Shown here one piece after another: positions 33,591 to 41,846 of a DNA stretch of 64,000 nucleotides; position 1 is the first letter of the stretch, and each line of letters opens with the position of its first letter. The notes under the pieces are model-generated. The model ran no database searches. It worked only from the letters and a program-made list of their open reading frames with translations, and was not told the DNA's origin. Location of the stretch: NCBI RefSeq assembly GCF_040222955.1, contig NZ_JAVKCA010000011.1:280726-344725 (forward strand). The letters run 5' to 3'. This DNA comes from Marinoscillum sp040222955 (GTDB taxonomy: Bacteria; Bacteroidota; Bacteroidia; Cytophagales; Cyclobacteriaceae). Both the position numbers and the translations under genes were made by a program.

Positions 33591-34636
33591 AATACGCTTT
33601 CTATTATCCTGTTATACGCCCTGATCATTTTCATTTTTTTCCAGCCTTGAGCGAACGTCCAATAGGGGACGCCTTGCTCATGATTGGCCTTGCTTATTTT
33701 TGCCAAGGTAGACAAATGCCAAAATATGGACTGGTAACCTTGCCAAAGAGAGAAGCCCGGCTGGTAAATGTGTCCCGGTTCTGCACCCGCCCCATTCAGC
33801 TCAAGGATCATTATATTTTTCCCTTGTTCGAGATCACTCCAGGAGGTACACCGCAGGTCAAAGCGGCCAAAATGAAAATCTTGGATGTCTCCGGCGATGG
33901 TGTTGAAGGTACGATTGAGCTGCTCAGAGATACGGCTGTTGGCGTTTAGAAAAGTGGTGCCGCGGCAGTGATTGCCGATGCCTTCCACCATGATTTTTTC
34001 TGATTTTCCTGGTATTTCTTCTAATATGTCTTGAAAGCGCTGGTGACTAAAGTTTATTTGTAGTCGAGCCCGGGGGTCATTTTGGAGCAGCTGTCTGATG
34101 GTGTCATGCCCATTTCCAATCACCGACAGGAAATCTTTCTCTACAATAGAGGTGATCCTGCCTTCGCTTTCATCAGGGTTTTTCACGAAGAACACACCCA
34201 ATTCCAGAGGGTAAGGCACAAATTTTTGCATCAGGAAAGATACGGGGCATTTGACCAGGTATTTTTCCAAAGCCTGCTCATCAATGATTTTCTCCACCAG
34301 TCTGCCGCGCTCTCCTATGTCCGGTTTGGCGATGAGTGGATAGCCTATTTGTTTCGCAAAATCCTTTGCGGAGACGCCATCTCCCGGGGCAATCAGTTGA
34401 TAGTCCGGAAGGTATTTACGGGGGATGAGCTCAAAAATGGCAGACTTGCTCTCGCCAAGCATTCCCCCAAAATCGATGCTCGGATTGGCTGCGGTAAAAA
34501 AGAAGAGGGACCTACATTTGAAGGCCAGCCACGGGTAGTAAAAGTTGACTGGGAAATAGAGTACTGCAAACGGCCAGAATTCCCAGTGCGTGATTTTATA
34601 CCAGAGGGATTTTACACGCGAGACCACCCGATGCAT
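33587..34636 (-). CDS. ATP-grasp family ligase with hydrophobic N-terminus
   Basis: A 349-residue protein. An N-terminal hydrophobic stretch (about residues 20-37, EFWPFAVLYFPVNFYYPW) probably binds the membrane. The ATP-grasp fold then shows YPLIAKPDIGERGRLVEKI (about 98-116) with the ATP-binding Lys, LMQKFVPYPLELGVFF, and HFGRFDLRCTSWSDLEQG with LELNGAGAEPGHIY for Mg-ATP. It resembles D-Ala-D-Ala-ligase or carboxylate-amine ligase relatives, but the acceptor cannot be predicted. Translationally coupled with DinB (1-bp overlap) and LysE (4-bp overlap) genes. Confidence 0.78.
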   Translation of the reverse strand: MHRVVSRVKSLWYKITHWEFWPFAVLYFPVNFYYPWLAFKCRSLFFFTAANPSIDFGGMLGESKSAIFELIPRKYLPDYQLIAPGDGVSAKDFAKQIGYPLIAKPDIGERGRLVEKIIDEQALEKYLVKCPVSFLMQKFVPYPLELGVFFVKNPDESEGRITSIVEKDFLSVIGNGHDTIRQLLQNDPRARLQINFSHQRFQDILEEIPGKSEKIMVEGIGNHCRGTTFLNANSRISEQLNRTFNTIAGDIQDFHFGRFDLRCTSWSDLEQGKNIMILELNGAGAEPGHIYQPGFSLWQGYQSIFWHLSTLAKISKANHEQGVPYWTFAQGWKKMKMIRAYNRIIESVL

Positions 34637-35145
34637 CAGGTGTTTTGTGATTTTTGATAGCGTACTGTAGAACTGGCTACACCAAAATGCTCCGGAATAT
34701 CCACCTCTGGAAAAGCCACTTTCAGACCAATTTTGATCAGCGCCATGTGGTGAATGGCATGTTCAATATTGTAGGCCAGTTCACGAAAAAACGAGGTGGA
34801 GATGTCAATGGTGCTTTTAGCTTCTATGTCGTAGTTGACCCGCATAGCGATGGCAAAATCTTTGTTCTGTCTCTTTAGCGAATCCTGTAGCGCATTGGTC
34901 ACACTCAGGGCCAGCTTCACATCAGTTTGCAGATATTGATCGTGCTTGCGATCGTCATAGTCCAAAGTGCTGGTCATCTGGGCATCCTGAAGACAGAGAA
35001 AAAACTCAAGTAAATGCCGCACATGCTGACCGATGGTGGCATTGCTCAGTGTGGAGATCGGTAGGGTGTACTGCTCGCTCGTCATCTGGCGAATAATATA
35101 CTTGACCTGATCCAGCAGGTTGATAGCAGATTGATTAATAGGCAT
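34636..35145 (-). CDS. DinB-like metal-dependent hydrolase family protein
   Basis: A 169-residue four-helix-bundle protein of the DinB/YfiT superfamily. Candidate metal-ligand His are seen in IGQHVRHLLEFFLC (about residues 27-40) and in YNIEHAIHHMALIKIGL (about 130-146), with YDDRKHDQYL between them. Known relatives include bacillithiol or mycothiol transferases; since this genome has bshC, a thiol-S-transferase role is possible but unproven. It is the first gene of an overlapping operon with the ATP-grasp and LysE genes. Confidence 0.8.
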   Translation of the reverse strand: MPINQSAINLLDQVKYIIRQMTSEQYTLPISTLSNATIGQHVRHLLEFFLCLQDAQMTSTLDYDDRKHDQYLQTDVKLALSVTNALQDSLKRQNKDFAIAMRVNYDIEAKSTIDISTSFFRELAYNIEHAIHHMALIKIGLKVAFPEVDIPEHFGVASSTVRYQKSQNT

Positions 35146-35159
35146 ATGTTAAGTCTAAA

Positions 35160-35597
35160 TTAATCAGAAAGGTATTTTGTCTTCCAATTTTCGTCGGCTT
35201 TTTCCATCAGCGGTAGTTCGCTTTGTTCCCATGGGATCAGGGTATTATTACCCCGGAAATTGTAGAACAAATAGAGCTTACCGTTGGTGATTTTGAATGT
35301 TTCCGGATCTATTTTCACCTGATCTCCGGTTTCACCCATGGCGTAAGCACACCAGCCACCATACTGGGGCACATACTTTTCTGGGGTTAATTTAAAAATT
35401 TCCAGATTTTTTGAGGAAGAAAAGTAATAACTGGCTCCCTGAAACCGAAAGGAGTATTCGCTTCGACCCGCTGTGGGCTTGCCGGCAAAATAACTTACAG
35501 GATCGTATCCTCCGATGGCTACCCCTTGCCTGTCAAGGTTGAGATAGCCTTCTTGCATGAGGAAAACCAACGTAATGAGGCTAAAAAATTGAATCAT
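35160..35597 (-). CDS. YHS domain-containing secreted protein
   Basis: A 145-residue protein with a short signal peptide (residues 1-15). The YHS-type domain starts at GVAIGGYDPVSYFAGKP (about 26-42) and continues with YSFRFQGASYYFSSSKNLEIF and YVPQYGGWCAYAMGET, where Cys may help bind metal or cofactor. YHS domains occur in copper and heavy-metal proteins, but many stand-alone versions are uncharacterised. It is 14 bp downstream of nothing in its own operon: the next minus-strand gene (DinB) starts 14 bp after it and may be co-transcribed. Confidence 0.82.
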   Translation of the reverse strand: MIQFFSLITLVFLMQEGYLNLDRQGVAIGGYDPVSYFAGKPTAGRSEYSFRFQGASYYFSSSKNLEIFKLTPEKYVPQYGGWCAYAMGETGDQVKIDPETFKITNGKLYLFYNFRGNNTLIPWEQSELPLMEKADENWKTKYLSD

Positions 35598-35654
35598 AGT
35601 GATCTAAAACGCTGCATCCTGTAGAAGGATTAAAATTAATAAAAATGTAACGTC

Positions 35655-36128
35655 TTATTGTTGGCTGAGCGACACTTGGTTGACCGTCTCAATGACCAGG
35701 TCTATTTCATAACCTTTCCCGATCAGGTAGGCCATGGTTTTTTGTTTTTTAGGCCAAGGTTCATCCATGAGGCTGCTCCATTTTTTTATGGCCAGGGTCT
35801 CCAGTGTCTTTTGGTACTTGTCTGGGTCTATGTAGTTCAGTCCCTCCGTGATCACCTCTTCAGATAGGCGAAAGCGAAAAAGCTCCTGCTGTATCCGGTT
35901 TTTGCCCCAATGGTTAAACGCAAACTTGTCATGGCAGAAGGCCTTGCAAAATCGGCGCTCATCTACAAAGCGATCCTCGGTGAGTTCCGCTAAAATGTGC
36001 TGTGCTTCATCCTCACTCAGCTCCCAGGCCATGAGTTTTTCATATACCTGAAAAGGCGCACGCTCTTTTGAGGAGCAGTATTTGGCAGCTTTGGCTTTGG
36101 CCTGCTTGAGTAAAGCCTTGCGGTCCAT
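35655..36128 (-). CDS. recX: Regulatory protein RecX
   Basis: A 157-residue RecA modulator built of three-helix repeats. Landmarks: KAKAAKYCSSKERAPFQVYEK near the N-terminus; LTEDRFVDERRFCKAFCHDK at about residues 48-67; WGKNRIQQELFRFRLSEEVI at about 73-92, the typical RecX middle repeat. RecX inhibits RecA filaments. It sits last in the nadC - YcxB-like - recX transcript, 2 bp after the preceding gene, whereas recF lies 22 kb away. Confidence 0.9.
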   Translation of the reverse strand: MDRKALLKQAKAKAAKYCSSKERAPFQVYEKLMAWELSEDEAQHILAELTEDRFVDERRFCKAFCHDKFAFNHWGKNRIQQELFRFRLSEEVITEGLNYIDPDKYQKTLETLAIKKWSSLMDEPWPKKQKTMAYLIGKGYEIDLVIETVNQVSLSQQ

Positions 36129-36130
36129 GC

Positions 36131-36604
36131 TTACTTGATAAAACCTTTTCTTTTCAGAACGGTCTCAATGAACTTGATTTCGTTTTCGTTATTGAAAATC
36201 TTGAAAGGGAAGTATAGCAGCTGTGCCTTACTCAGAAACAGCACGAAATGGTCTTTGCCTTTCTTCACCCTTTTGATTTGCTCCCATTTCATGGGCATGC
36301 CTTGCTTGGGGTTCAGTTTTAGGAGAATTTGCTGGCTGGTGATTTCGTAAGACAACTTTTGGAACATGAATTTTCCTTGCTCCAGCTGAGTTACTCCGGC
36401 AAATTGGATCAGCCAGAAGAGTAGATAAAGCGTAAGGCCAATGGTTGCACCGATGATCCACCACCAGTTAGGAATCCAAAGGTAACCTGCGCAGATCGCC
36501 AGATAAATGAGTCCTACCCACCATTGTTCTTTCAGCACAGATACAAGGGCTGTTTTGATATACGTGCCGGTGGCCAACTGATATTTCTTTGTTCTTACAA
36601 TCAT
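36131..36604 (-). CDS. YcxB-like membrane protein
   Basis: A 157-residue protein. Two adjacent membrane helices occupy about residues 30-75 (WWVGLIYLAICAGYLWIP and IIGATIGLTLYLLFWLI). The C-terminal cytosolic part (LSYEITSQQILLKLNPKQGM, MKWEQIKRVKKGKDHFVLFL and FPFKIF) matches the YcxB-like C-terminal domain, a PH-like beta fold. Function unknown in the family. It is between nadC and recX with 2-bp gaps on both sides, so it is certainly co-transcribed, but neither neighbour explains its job. Confidence 0.8.
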   Translation of the reverse strand: MIVRTKKYQLATGTYIKTALVSVLKEQWWVGLIYLAICAGYLWIPNWWWIIGATIGLTLYLLFWLIQFAGVTQLEQGKFMFQKLSYEITSQQILLKLNPKQGMPMKWEQIKRVKKGKDHFVLFLSKAQLLYFPFKIFNNENEIKFIETVLKRKGFIK

Positions 36605-36606
36605 AA

Positions 36607-37467
36607 TTATTTTATCGCTTTTAAGCTGATATCAAGACTTTTATAGGAATGGGTCAGTGCACCCACGGAGATGAAGTCCACCCCGGTTTCGGCAATATCC
36701 CCAATATTTTTTTCATTGATGCCGCCGGAAGCTTCTGTTTCCATTCGGCCCCTGATCATGCGAATGGCCTCCCGTATAGCGGAGGGTAGCATATTGTCCA
36801 GTAGTACTCTGTGTACCTGACCCACTTCCAGCACCTGCTCCAGTTCTTCAAGGTTGCGTACTTCTACCTCTATTTTGAGGTCGAGGTTGTTGGCTTTTAG
36901 GTATGCCACGGTTTCCGTAATGGCAGCCTTTACGCCCCCCGCATAGTCTATGTGGTTGTCCTTCAACATCACCATATCATACAGGCCAAACCGGTGGTTG
37001 ACGCCTCCGCCTATTAACACCGCCCATTTTTCAGGCAAGCGAAAGTTGGGGGTGGTCTTCCGGGTATCCAGCAGACGAGCCCTTGATCCTCTGATGAGGA
37101 GGTTCATCCGATGGGTGTAGGTGGCTATGCCACTCATGCGCTGCAGACAGTTGAGCACCAGTCGCTCTGCGCTCAGTATAGCCTGTGCCTTGCCCTCCAC
37201 GGTAAAACCAATGTCTCCATTGCTGACAAAATCCCCATCTTTTTTCTTGAAATCAATTTTGATGGACTTGTCTACATAGTGAAAGATTCGCTCAGCTAAA
37301 GTGAGGCCCGCTATGATCCCGTGATCTTTGATCAACAGACGCGCATGGCTTACCTGATTTTTAGGGATGCTCCCCAGAGAGCTATGATCCCCATCACCAA
37401 TGTCCTCAGACAAAGCCGTCTTGATGAAATACCGAATATTTTGCTCAGTGAGATAGGGTGCTGACAT
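36607..37467 (-). CDS. nadC: Nicotinate-nucleotide pyrophosphorylase (quinolinate phosphoribosyltransferase)
   Basis: A 286-residue enzyme of NAD synthesis that converts quinolinate plus PRPP to nicotinate mononucleotide and CO2. Motifs: SEDIGDGDHSSLGSIP near residues 15-30, LNCLQRMSGIATYTHRM near 105-121, LLDTRKTTPNFRLPEKWAV (about 133-151), GGGVNHRFGLYDMVMLKDNH (about 153-172), and the C-terminal TEASGGINEKNI phosphate site. Full length. An exact -7 box is only 7 nt before the ATG, so its mRNA may have almost no leader. Confidence 0.95.
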   Translation of the reverse strand: MSAPYLTEQNIRYFIKTALSEDIGDGDHSSLGSIPKNQVSHARLLIKDHGIIAGLTLAERIFHYVDKSIKIDFKKKDGDFVSNGDIGFTVEGKAQAILSAERLVLNCLQRMSGIATYTHRMNLLIRGSRARLLDTRKTTPNFRLPEKWAVLIGGGVNHRFGLYDMVMLKDNHIDYAGGVKAAITETVAYLKANNLDLKIEVEVRNLEELEQVLEVGQVHRVLLDNMLPSAIREAIRMIRGRMETEASGGINEKNIGDIAETGVDFISVGALTHSYKSLDISLKAIK

Positions 37468-37474
37468 AAGACCG

Positions 37475-37482
37475 CAAAATTA
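37475..37482 (-). promoter_or_regulatory. -7 promoter box next to the nadC start
   Basis: The minus strand reads TAATTTTG, an exact TAnnTTTG match, followed by CGGTCTT and the nadC ATG. With a transcription start expected about 5-7 nt after the box, the message would be leaderless or nearly so. Confidence 0.5.
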
Positions 37483-37518
37483 GGAAAGCTGACCCTTTCT
37501 GCGACTATTGAAAGCCAA

Positions 37519-37905
37519 TTATTCGCGGCTAAAGTTGATGGTATCTATTTTGAACTCATTTTTTACTTTTTTCACTACCATCACCACCCGATAGCTGCCC
37601 TCCTCAAGCGAATAGGTGCCTATGGTGTACTTCAGTCCCTCCGGCGAAGATCCCTGGTGAATGTACTGAAAACCTTTGGGTGGATTTTTGAGAAAAAAGT
37701 CCTTCAATACCACTTCAGCCTGTGCAATGCTATAGTTCGAAGCCTTGCCATCTACTTTGATTTCAATGTTGGTATTGCAGAATTTGATCAATTCTTTAGA
37801 GCTACCTGCTTTCATGGCCACAGCAATACTTGCCAGAATGTCTTCCTGAGTGGGGGTGAAGAAAGTAAATAGCAGCGAGCTCAGTAAGAAGCCTATTTTT
37901 ATCAT
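37519..37905 (-). CDS. DUF4783 family secreted protein
   Basis: A 128-residue protein with a signal peptide (IGFLLSSLLFTFFTPTQ; cleavage near residue 19). The mature part begins with EDILASIAVAMKAGSSKELI and continues with NTNIEIKVDGKASNYSIAQA, the pattern of the Bacteroidota DUF4783 family, an NTF2-like cone fold. Binding or enzymatic residues are not obvious. A near-match -7 box (TAACTTTA) is 4 nt from its ATG. It is a single gene divergent from gpmI and upstream of nadC on the same strand; function unknown. Confidence 0.82.
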   Translation of the reverse strand: MIKIGFLLSSLLFTFFTPTQEDILASIAVAMKAGSSKELIKFCNTNIEIKVDGKASNYSIAQAEVVLKDFFLKNPPKGFQYIHQGSSPEGLKYTIGTYSLEEGSYRVVMVVKKVKNEFKIDTINFSRE

Positions 37906-37991
37906 ACCCTAAAGTTATCGAAAATTATGCCACAATTAATTAATCCGTCAGGATTAGGCCAAATTGGTAGATTCCCTTGGCTTGTGGATAT

Positions 37992-37999
37992 TATATTTG
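37992..37999 (+). promoter_or_regulatory. -7 promoter box 4 nt from the gpmI start
   Basis: TATATTTG matches TAnnTTTG exactly and is separated from the gpmI ATG by only CGCC. TTG triplets lie 12 and 25 bp upstream, neither at the ideal 19-21 bp. The geometry predicts transcription starting at or near the A of the ATG. Confidence 0.5.
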
Positions 38000-38003
38000 C
38001 GCC

Positions 38004-39524
38004 ATGAATAAAAAAGTAATCCTGATTATACTAGACGGCTGGGGAATCGCTACAGATAAGAGTGTTTCGGCTGTTGACAAAGCCAAGACACCTTTTATGG
38101 ATAGTCTATATGGGAAATACGCAAATAGTACACTGGAGGCTTCAGGCCTGGCGGTGGGTTTGCCTGAGGGGCAAATGGGCAACTCGGAAGTGGGGCACAT
38201 GAATATTGGTGCTGGCAGGGTGGTCTATCAGGACCTGGTGAAAATCAATAAAGCTGCCGAAGAAGGCACACTGGCTAAGGAAGAGGAACTGGTGGCTGCG
38301 TTTGACTATGCCAAAAAAGAAGGAAAGAAAATACATTTTATAGGGTTGGTGTCTGATGGCGGAGTGCACTCGCACATCAATCACCTCAAAGGTCTCCTGA
38401 CCGCTGCAGATGCCAACGGATGTAAGGACGTGTTTGTACATGCCTTTACAGATGGCCGGGACTGTGACCCCAAAAGTGGCAAAGGCTTCATGGAAGAAGT
38501 ACAAAACCATATGGGCAAAACCACAGGGAAAATCGCTTCCATCACAGGTCGTTATTTTGCCATGGACAGGGACAAGAGATGGGAACGGGTGAAGCTGGCC
38601 TATGATGCCATGGTGAATGCCAAAGGCGAAGTGGAAACAGGGGATGTACTATCAGCCATCCAGGCCTCTTATGATGCTGGTGTGACGGATGAGTTTATCA
38701 AACCGATCATTCATACAGAGAACGGTGCGCCTGTGGGACACATAGCTGAGGGCGATGTGGTCATGTGCTTTAATTTCAGAACAGATAGGGGGCGTGAGAT
38801 CACGGAAGTGCTCACACAGAATGACCTGCCGGATCATGGCATGAAAACCCTTGATCTTTATTACCTGACCATGACCAACTATGACGATACCTTCAAAGGG
38901 ATCAAAGTGGTTTTTGACAAGGACAACCTGAAGCAGACGCTGGGAGAGGTGCTGGAAGCACATGGAAAAAAGCAGATCCGAATTGCCGAAACAGAAAAAT
39001 ATCCTCACGTAACCTTCTTCTTTTCCGGAGGACGGGAAAAGGAATTTGTGGGCGAGACCAGACTACTTTGTCCGTCTCCAAAGGTGGCCACCTACGACCT
39101 GCAGCCTGAGATGAGCGCCAATGACATCAAGGATAAGATCATCGTTGAGTTGAAGAAAGAGGAAGTGGATTTTGTTTGTCTGAATTTTGCCAATCCTGAC
39201 ATGGTGGGGCACACGGGCGTTTTTGAGGCCGCTGTGAAAGCCTGCGAAACGGTGGACGCTTGCGCCAGTGAGGTGGTGGAAACGGCCCTTGCGCATGGTT
39301 ATTCCAGTATTATTATTGCCGATCATGGCAACTCCGACATGATGATCAATCCTGATGGATCACCCAATACTGCACACACCACCAACCTCGTGCCTTTTAT
39401 TTTGGTAGATAAAGAATTCAAAGGCACCTTGAAGCCTGGTAAGCTGGGGGATCTGGCACCTACCATTCTGAAGTTGATGGGCGTGCCCAAACCTGCTGAA
39501 ATGACCGGTGAGGAATTACTTTGA
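38004..39524 (+). CDS. gpmI: 2,3-bisphosphoglycerate-independent phosphoglycerate mutase
   Basis: A 506-residue two-Mn glycolytic/gluconeogenic enzyme interconverting 3- and 2-phosphoglycerate. The start at MNKKVILIILDGWGI is the standard N-terminus; a 9-residue upstream TTG extension would overlap the -7 box. Catalytic Ser is in EGQMGNSEVGHMNIGAGR (about residues 57-74). Other metal and substrate motifs: DGGVHSHINHL, HAFTDGRDCDPKSG, RYFAMDRDKRWERV, FNFRTDRGRE, FANPDMVGHTG, and IADHGNSDMM. Full length. A lipoprotein gene starts 1 bp after the stop, so the two are likely co-transcribed. Confidence 0.96.
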   Translation: MNKKVILIILDGWGIATDKSVSAVDKAKTPFMDSLYGKYANSTLEASGLAVGLPEGQMGNSEVGHMNIGAGRVVYQDLVKINKAAEEGTLAKEEELVAAFDYAKKEGKKIHFIGLVSDGGVHSHINHLKGLLTAADANGCKDVFVHAFTDGRDCDPKSGKGFMEEVQNHMGKTTGKIASITGRYFAMDRDKRWERVKLAYDAMVNAKGEVETGDVLSAIQASYDAGVTDEFIKPIIHTENGAPVGHIAEGDVVMCFNFRTDRGREITEVLTQNDLPDHGMKTLDLYYLTMTNYDDTFKGIKVVFDKDNLKQTLGEVLEAHGKKQIRIAETEKYPHVTFFFSGGREKEFVGETRLLCPSPKVATYDLQPEMSANDIKDKIIVELKKEEVDFVCLNFANPDMVGHTGVFEAAVKACETVDACASEVVETALAHGYSSIIIADHGNSDMMINPDGSPNTAHTTNLVPFILVDKEFKGTLKPGKLGDLAPTILKLMGVPKPAEMTGEELL

Positions 39525-39525
39525 T

Positions 39526-40077
39526 ATGAAAAACTTCTTTCTTTCGGTTATAGTATTGATGCTGTTACTGGCCTGTGGTGAAAACCGCCAGTCGGCGGTA
39601 GCACTAAAGGTTTATTTTGATCTGGATTCCCTATTGGATCGGCAGGTGGAAATACTCTCCAAAAAAGAGGCGATCCTTACCAAAAGAGTGGAAATGGATG
39701 GTCAGAAGGAAACCCTGGCCCAACAACCGGACAGTGCCCAGTGGGAGTCAGAATTCGTGATCATCAGGGATTTCAATCTGAACAAATCACATTATGTGGG
39801 TGCCTATGGTACTACTTCAGGCTCAGACTATATCAAATATACGCTTGAAGACGACATAAATGCTCCGGTGAAGGTCTTCGAAGTGTTCAGACCTGAGGGT
39901 CAGGTGGAGCGGATCGTGAGCAATTACTACGAAGACAAATCCATCTATCAGCACCGGAGAAACCTTGAGTTAACGTTTGAAAACGGGCAGCTCAGTGCTT
40001 ATCAGATCAAAGGGTTTCAGAAAATGATTCTCAAAGACACCATCCAATATACCATCTCAGGAAAAATAACCCAATGA
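39526..40077 (+). CDS. Hypothetical lipoprotein
   Basis: A 183-residue protein. The start giving MKNFFLSVIVLMLLLACGEN is a clear lipoprotein signal with lipobox LLAC; a 6-residue upstream extension would overlap gpmI. The mature part has a short coiled-coil-like region (about residues 35-65, LDSLLDRQVEILSKKEAILT) and then beta strands (FVIIRDFNLNKSHYVGAYG, FEVFRPEGQVERI). I do not recognise the family. It lies between gpmI (1 bp) and the ABC exporter (4-bp overlap), so it may be an outer-membrane partner of that exporter; this is inference from position. Confidence 0.72.
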   Translation: MKNFFLSVIVLMLLLACGENRQSAVALKVYFDLDSLLDRQVEILSKKEAILTKRVEMDGQKETLAQQPDSAQWESEFVIIRDFNLNKSHYVGAYGTTSGSDYIKYTLEDDINAPVKVFEVFRPEGQVERIVSNYYEDKSIYQHRRNLELTFENGQLSAYQIKGFQKMILKDTIQYTISGKITQ

Positions 40078-41846
40078 GTAAGGAAGAGAGGAAAAAGCTA
40101 AACCGCGAGGGCCTGAAAAACCTGAGCGGAATATTTAGCTACATGTGGCCCTACAAGGTGCCGTTTGTTACGGGGCTTGTCCTGCTGGTGATTTCCAGTA
40201 GTCTTTTTATGGTATTCCCTTTTGTGGCCGGGAAGCTCATCGACATTGCTTCTGGTAAGCAGGATTGGTTTATTCAAAATATTGGTACGGCAGCCTTGCT
40301 GCTGCTGGGGGTACTCCTCTTTCAGAGCATTGTGTCCTTTTTCCGGGTGTATCTGTTTGCTATTGTAACTGAAAATGCCATGGCCAACATTCGCACAGAC
40401 CTATACCAACGGATGATGACACTGCCCATGGCCTTTTTTGATCAGAACCGTGCAGGGGAATTGGTCAGCCGGATTTCCAATGATGTGTCATTATTGCAAA
40501 ATACGTTTTCCGTCACCCTGGCTGAACTCATCAGGCAGACAATCATTTTGATTGCAGGAATCGGGCTGATTTTTTACACCACTCCGGCACTCAGTATTTT
40601 TATGCTGGCGACCTTCCCGGTCATAGTAGTACTGGCATTTGTATTCGGAAAATTCATTCGCAAACTTTCTAAAAAGACACAAGATCAGCTGGCAGATGCC
40701 AATGTAATCGTGGATGAAACCATCCAAAGCATCAGCTCTGTGAAGTCGTTTACCTCAGAGCTCTTTGAAATACTGAGATACCGAAAGTCTATGAGCGGGG
40801 TGGTAAAAACCGCCCTGCGTGTGGCTAAATACAGAGCAGCGTTTATCTCTTTTATCATATTTATGATCTTCGGGGGCATCGTGGCAGTGATGTGGTATGG
40901 CGCCACACTGGTACAGTCCGGTGATATGTCGGTGGGTGATTTGCTTTCATTTGTGCTTTACACCACCTTCATAGGAGCTTCCATTGCCGGTATTGGAGAT
41001 CTTTTTGGGCAGGTGCAGAAGGCAGTAGGTGCTTCAGAGCGTATTTTGGAGATTCAGAATGAAGAGCCTGAGCAGGACTTATCTAAGCCAAAAAGTGAGG
41101 AAAATTTGCATGGAGACATCCAATTCAGTCAGGTGGCGTTCAGCTACCCCACACGCAGCGAGCTGCCAGTACTGAAAGGGATCAACCTCAGGATCAACGC
41201 GGGGGAGAAAATTGCCCTGGTAGGGCATAGTGGGGCAGGTAAGTCTACCATAGTGCAGCTGCTCATGCGTTTTTACGGAGTTTCTTCCGGAGCCATCTCC
41301 ATTGGAGGTAAGGATATTAACGAAATAGATTTAACCGCACTGCGGGCACACATCGGTATAGTGCCTCAGGAGGTCATTCTTTTTGGGGGCACCATTGGGG
41401 AAAACATCCGGTACGGAAAACCTGAGGCTACTGATCAGGAAATCATAGCGGCCGCCCAGCAGGCTAATGCGCTGGAGTTTATCCAATCTTTTCCGGAGGG
41501 CTTTGATACCCTGGTGGGGGAGCGGGGAGTCAAACTATCCGGGGGACAGCGCCAGCGGATTGCCATCGCCAGGGCCGTGCTGAAAAACCCGTCCATCCTG
41601 GTGCTGGATGAAGCCACCAGTTCGCTGGACTCTGAGTCTGAGCACCTGGTGCAGCAGGCATTGGATCTGCTGATGAAGGACAGAACCACTATCATTATAG
41701 CTCACCGACTAGCCACTATCCGTGAGGTAGATAAGATTTACGTATTAGAAAATGGTCAGGTGATCGAGTCAGGGACACATTCCGAGCTGCTCACTGAAAA
41801 GGGCGCCTATAAGAACTTTATTGACCTTCAGTTACTTCAAAACTAG
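40074..41846 (+). CDS. ABC exporter, fused permease and ATPase (type IV half-transporter)
   Basis: A 590-residue inner-membrane half-transporter that should work as a homodimer. The permease domain has six membrane helices (about residues 25-315). The ATPase begins near 340: Walker A LVGHSGAGKSTIVQLLM (about 382-398), Q-loop GIVPQEVILFGGTIGENIRYG, signature LSGGQRQRIAIARA (about 492-505), Walker B SILVLDEATSSLDSESE and switch His in IIIAHRLATI. Members export lipids, peptides or drugs (MsbA/BmrA-like); cargo unknown. Coupled to the lipoprotein gene by a 4-bp overlap and convergent with corA (4-bp overlap). Confidence 0.94.
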   Translation: MSKEERKKLNREGLKNLSGIFSYMWPYKVPFVTGLVLLVISSSLFMVFPFVAGKLIDIASGKQDWFIQNIGTAALLLLGVLLFQSIVSFFRVYLFAIVTENAMANIRTDLYQRMMTLPMAFFDQNRAGELVSRISNDVSLLQNTFSVTLAELIRQTIILIAGIGLIFYTTPALSIFMLATFPVIVVLAFVFGKFIRKLSKKTQDQLADANVIVDETIQSISSVKSFTSELFEILRYRKSMSGVVKTALRVAKYRAAFISFIIFMIFGGIVAVMWYGATLVQSGDMSVGDLLSFVLYTTFIGASIAGIGDLFGQVQKAVGASERILEIQNEEPEQDLSKPKSEENLHGDIQFSQVAFSYPTRSELPVLKGINLRINAGEKIALVGHSGAGKSTIVQLLMRFYGVSSGAISIGGKDINEIDLTALRAHIGIVPQEVILFGGTIGENIRYGKPEATDQEIIAAAQQANALEFIQSFPEGFDTLVGERGVKLSGGQRQRIAIARAVLKNPSILVLDEATSSLDSESEHLVQQALDLLMKDRTTIIIAHRLATIREVDKIYVLENGQVIESGTHSELLTEKGAYKNFIDLQLLQN

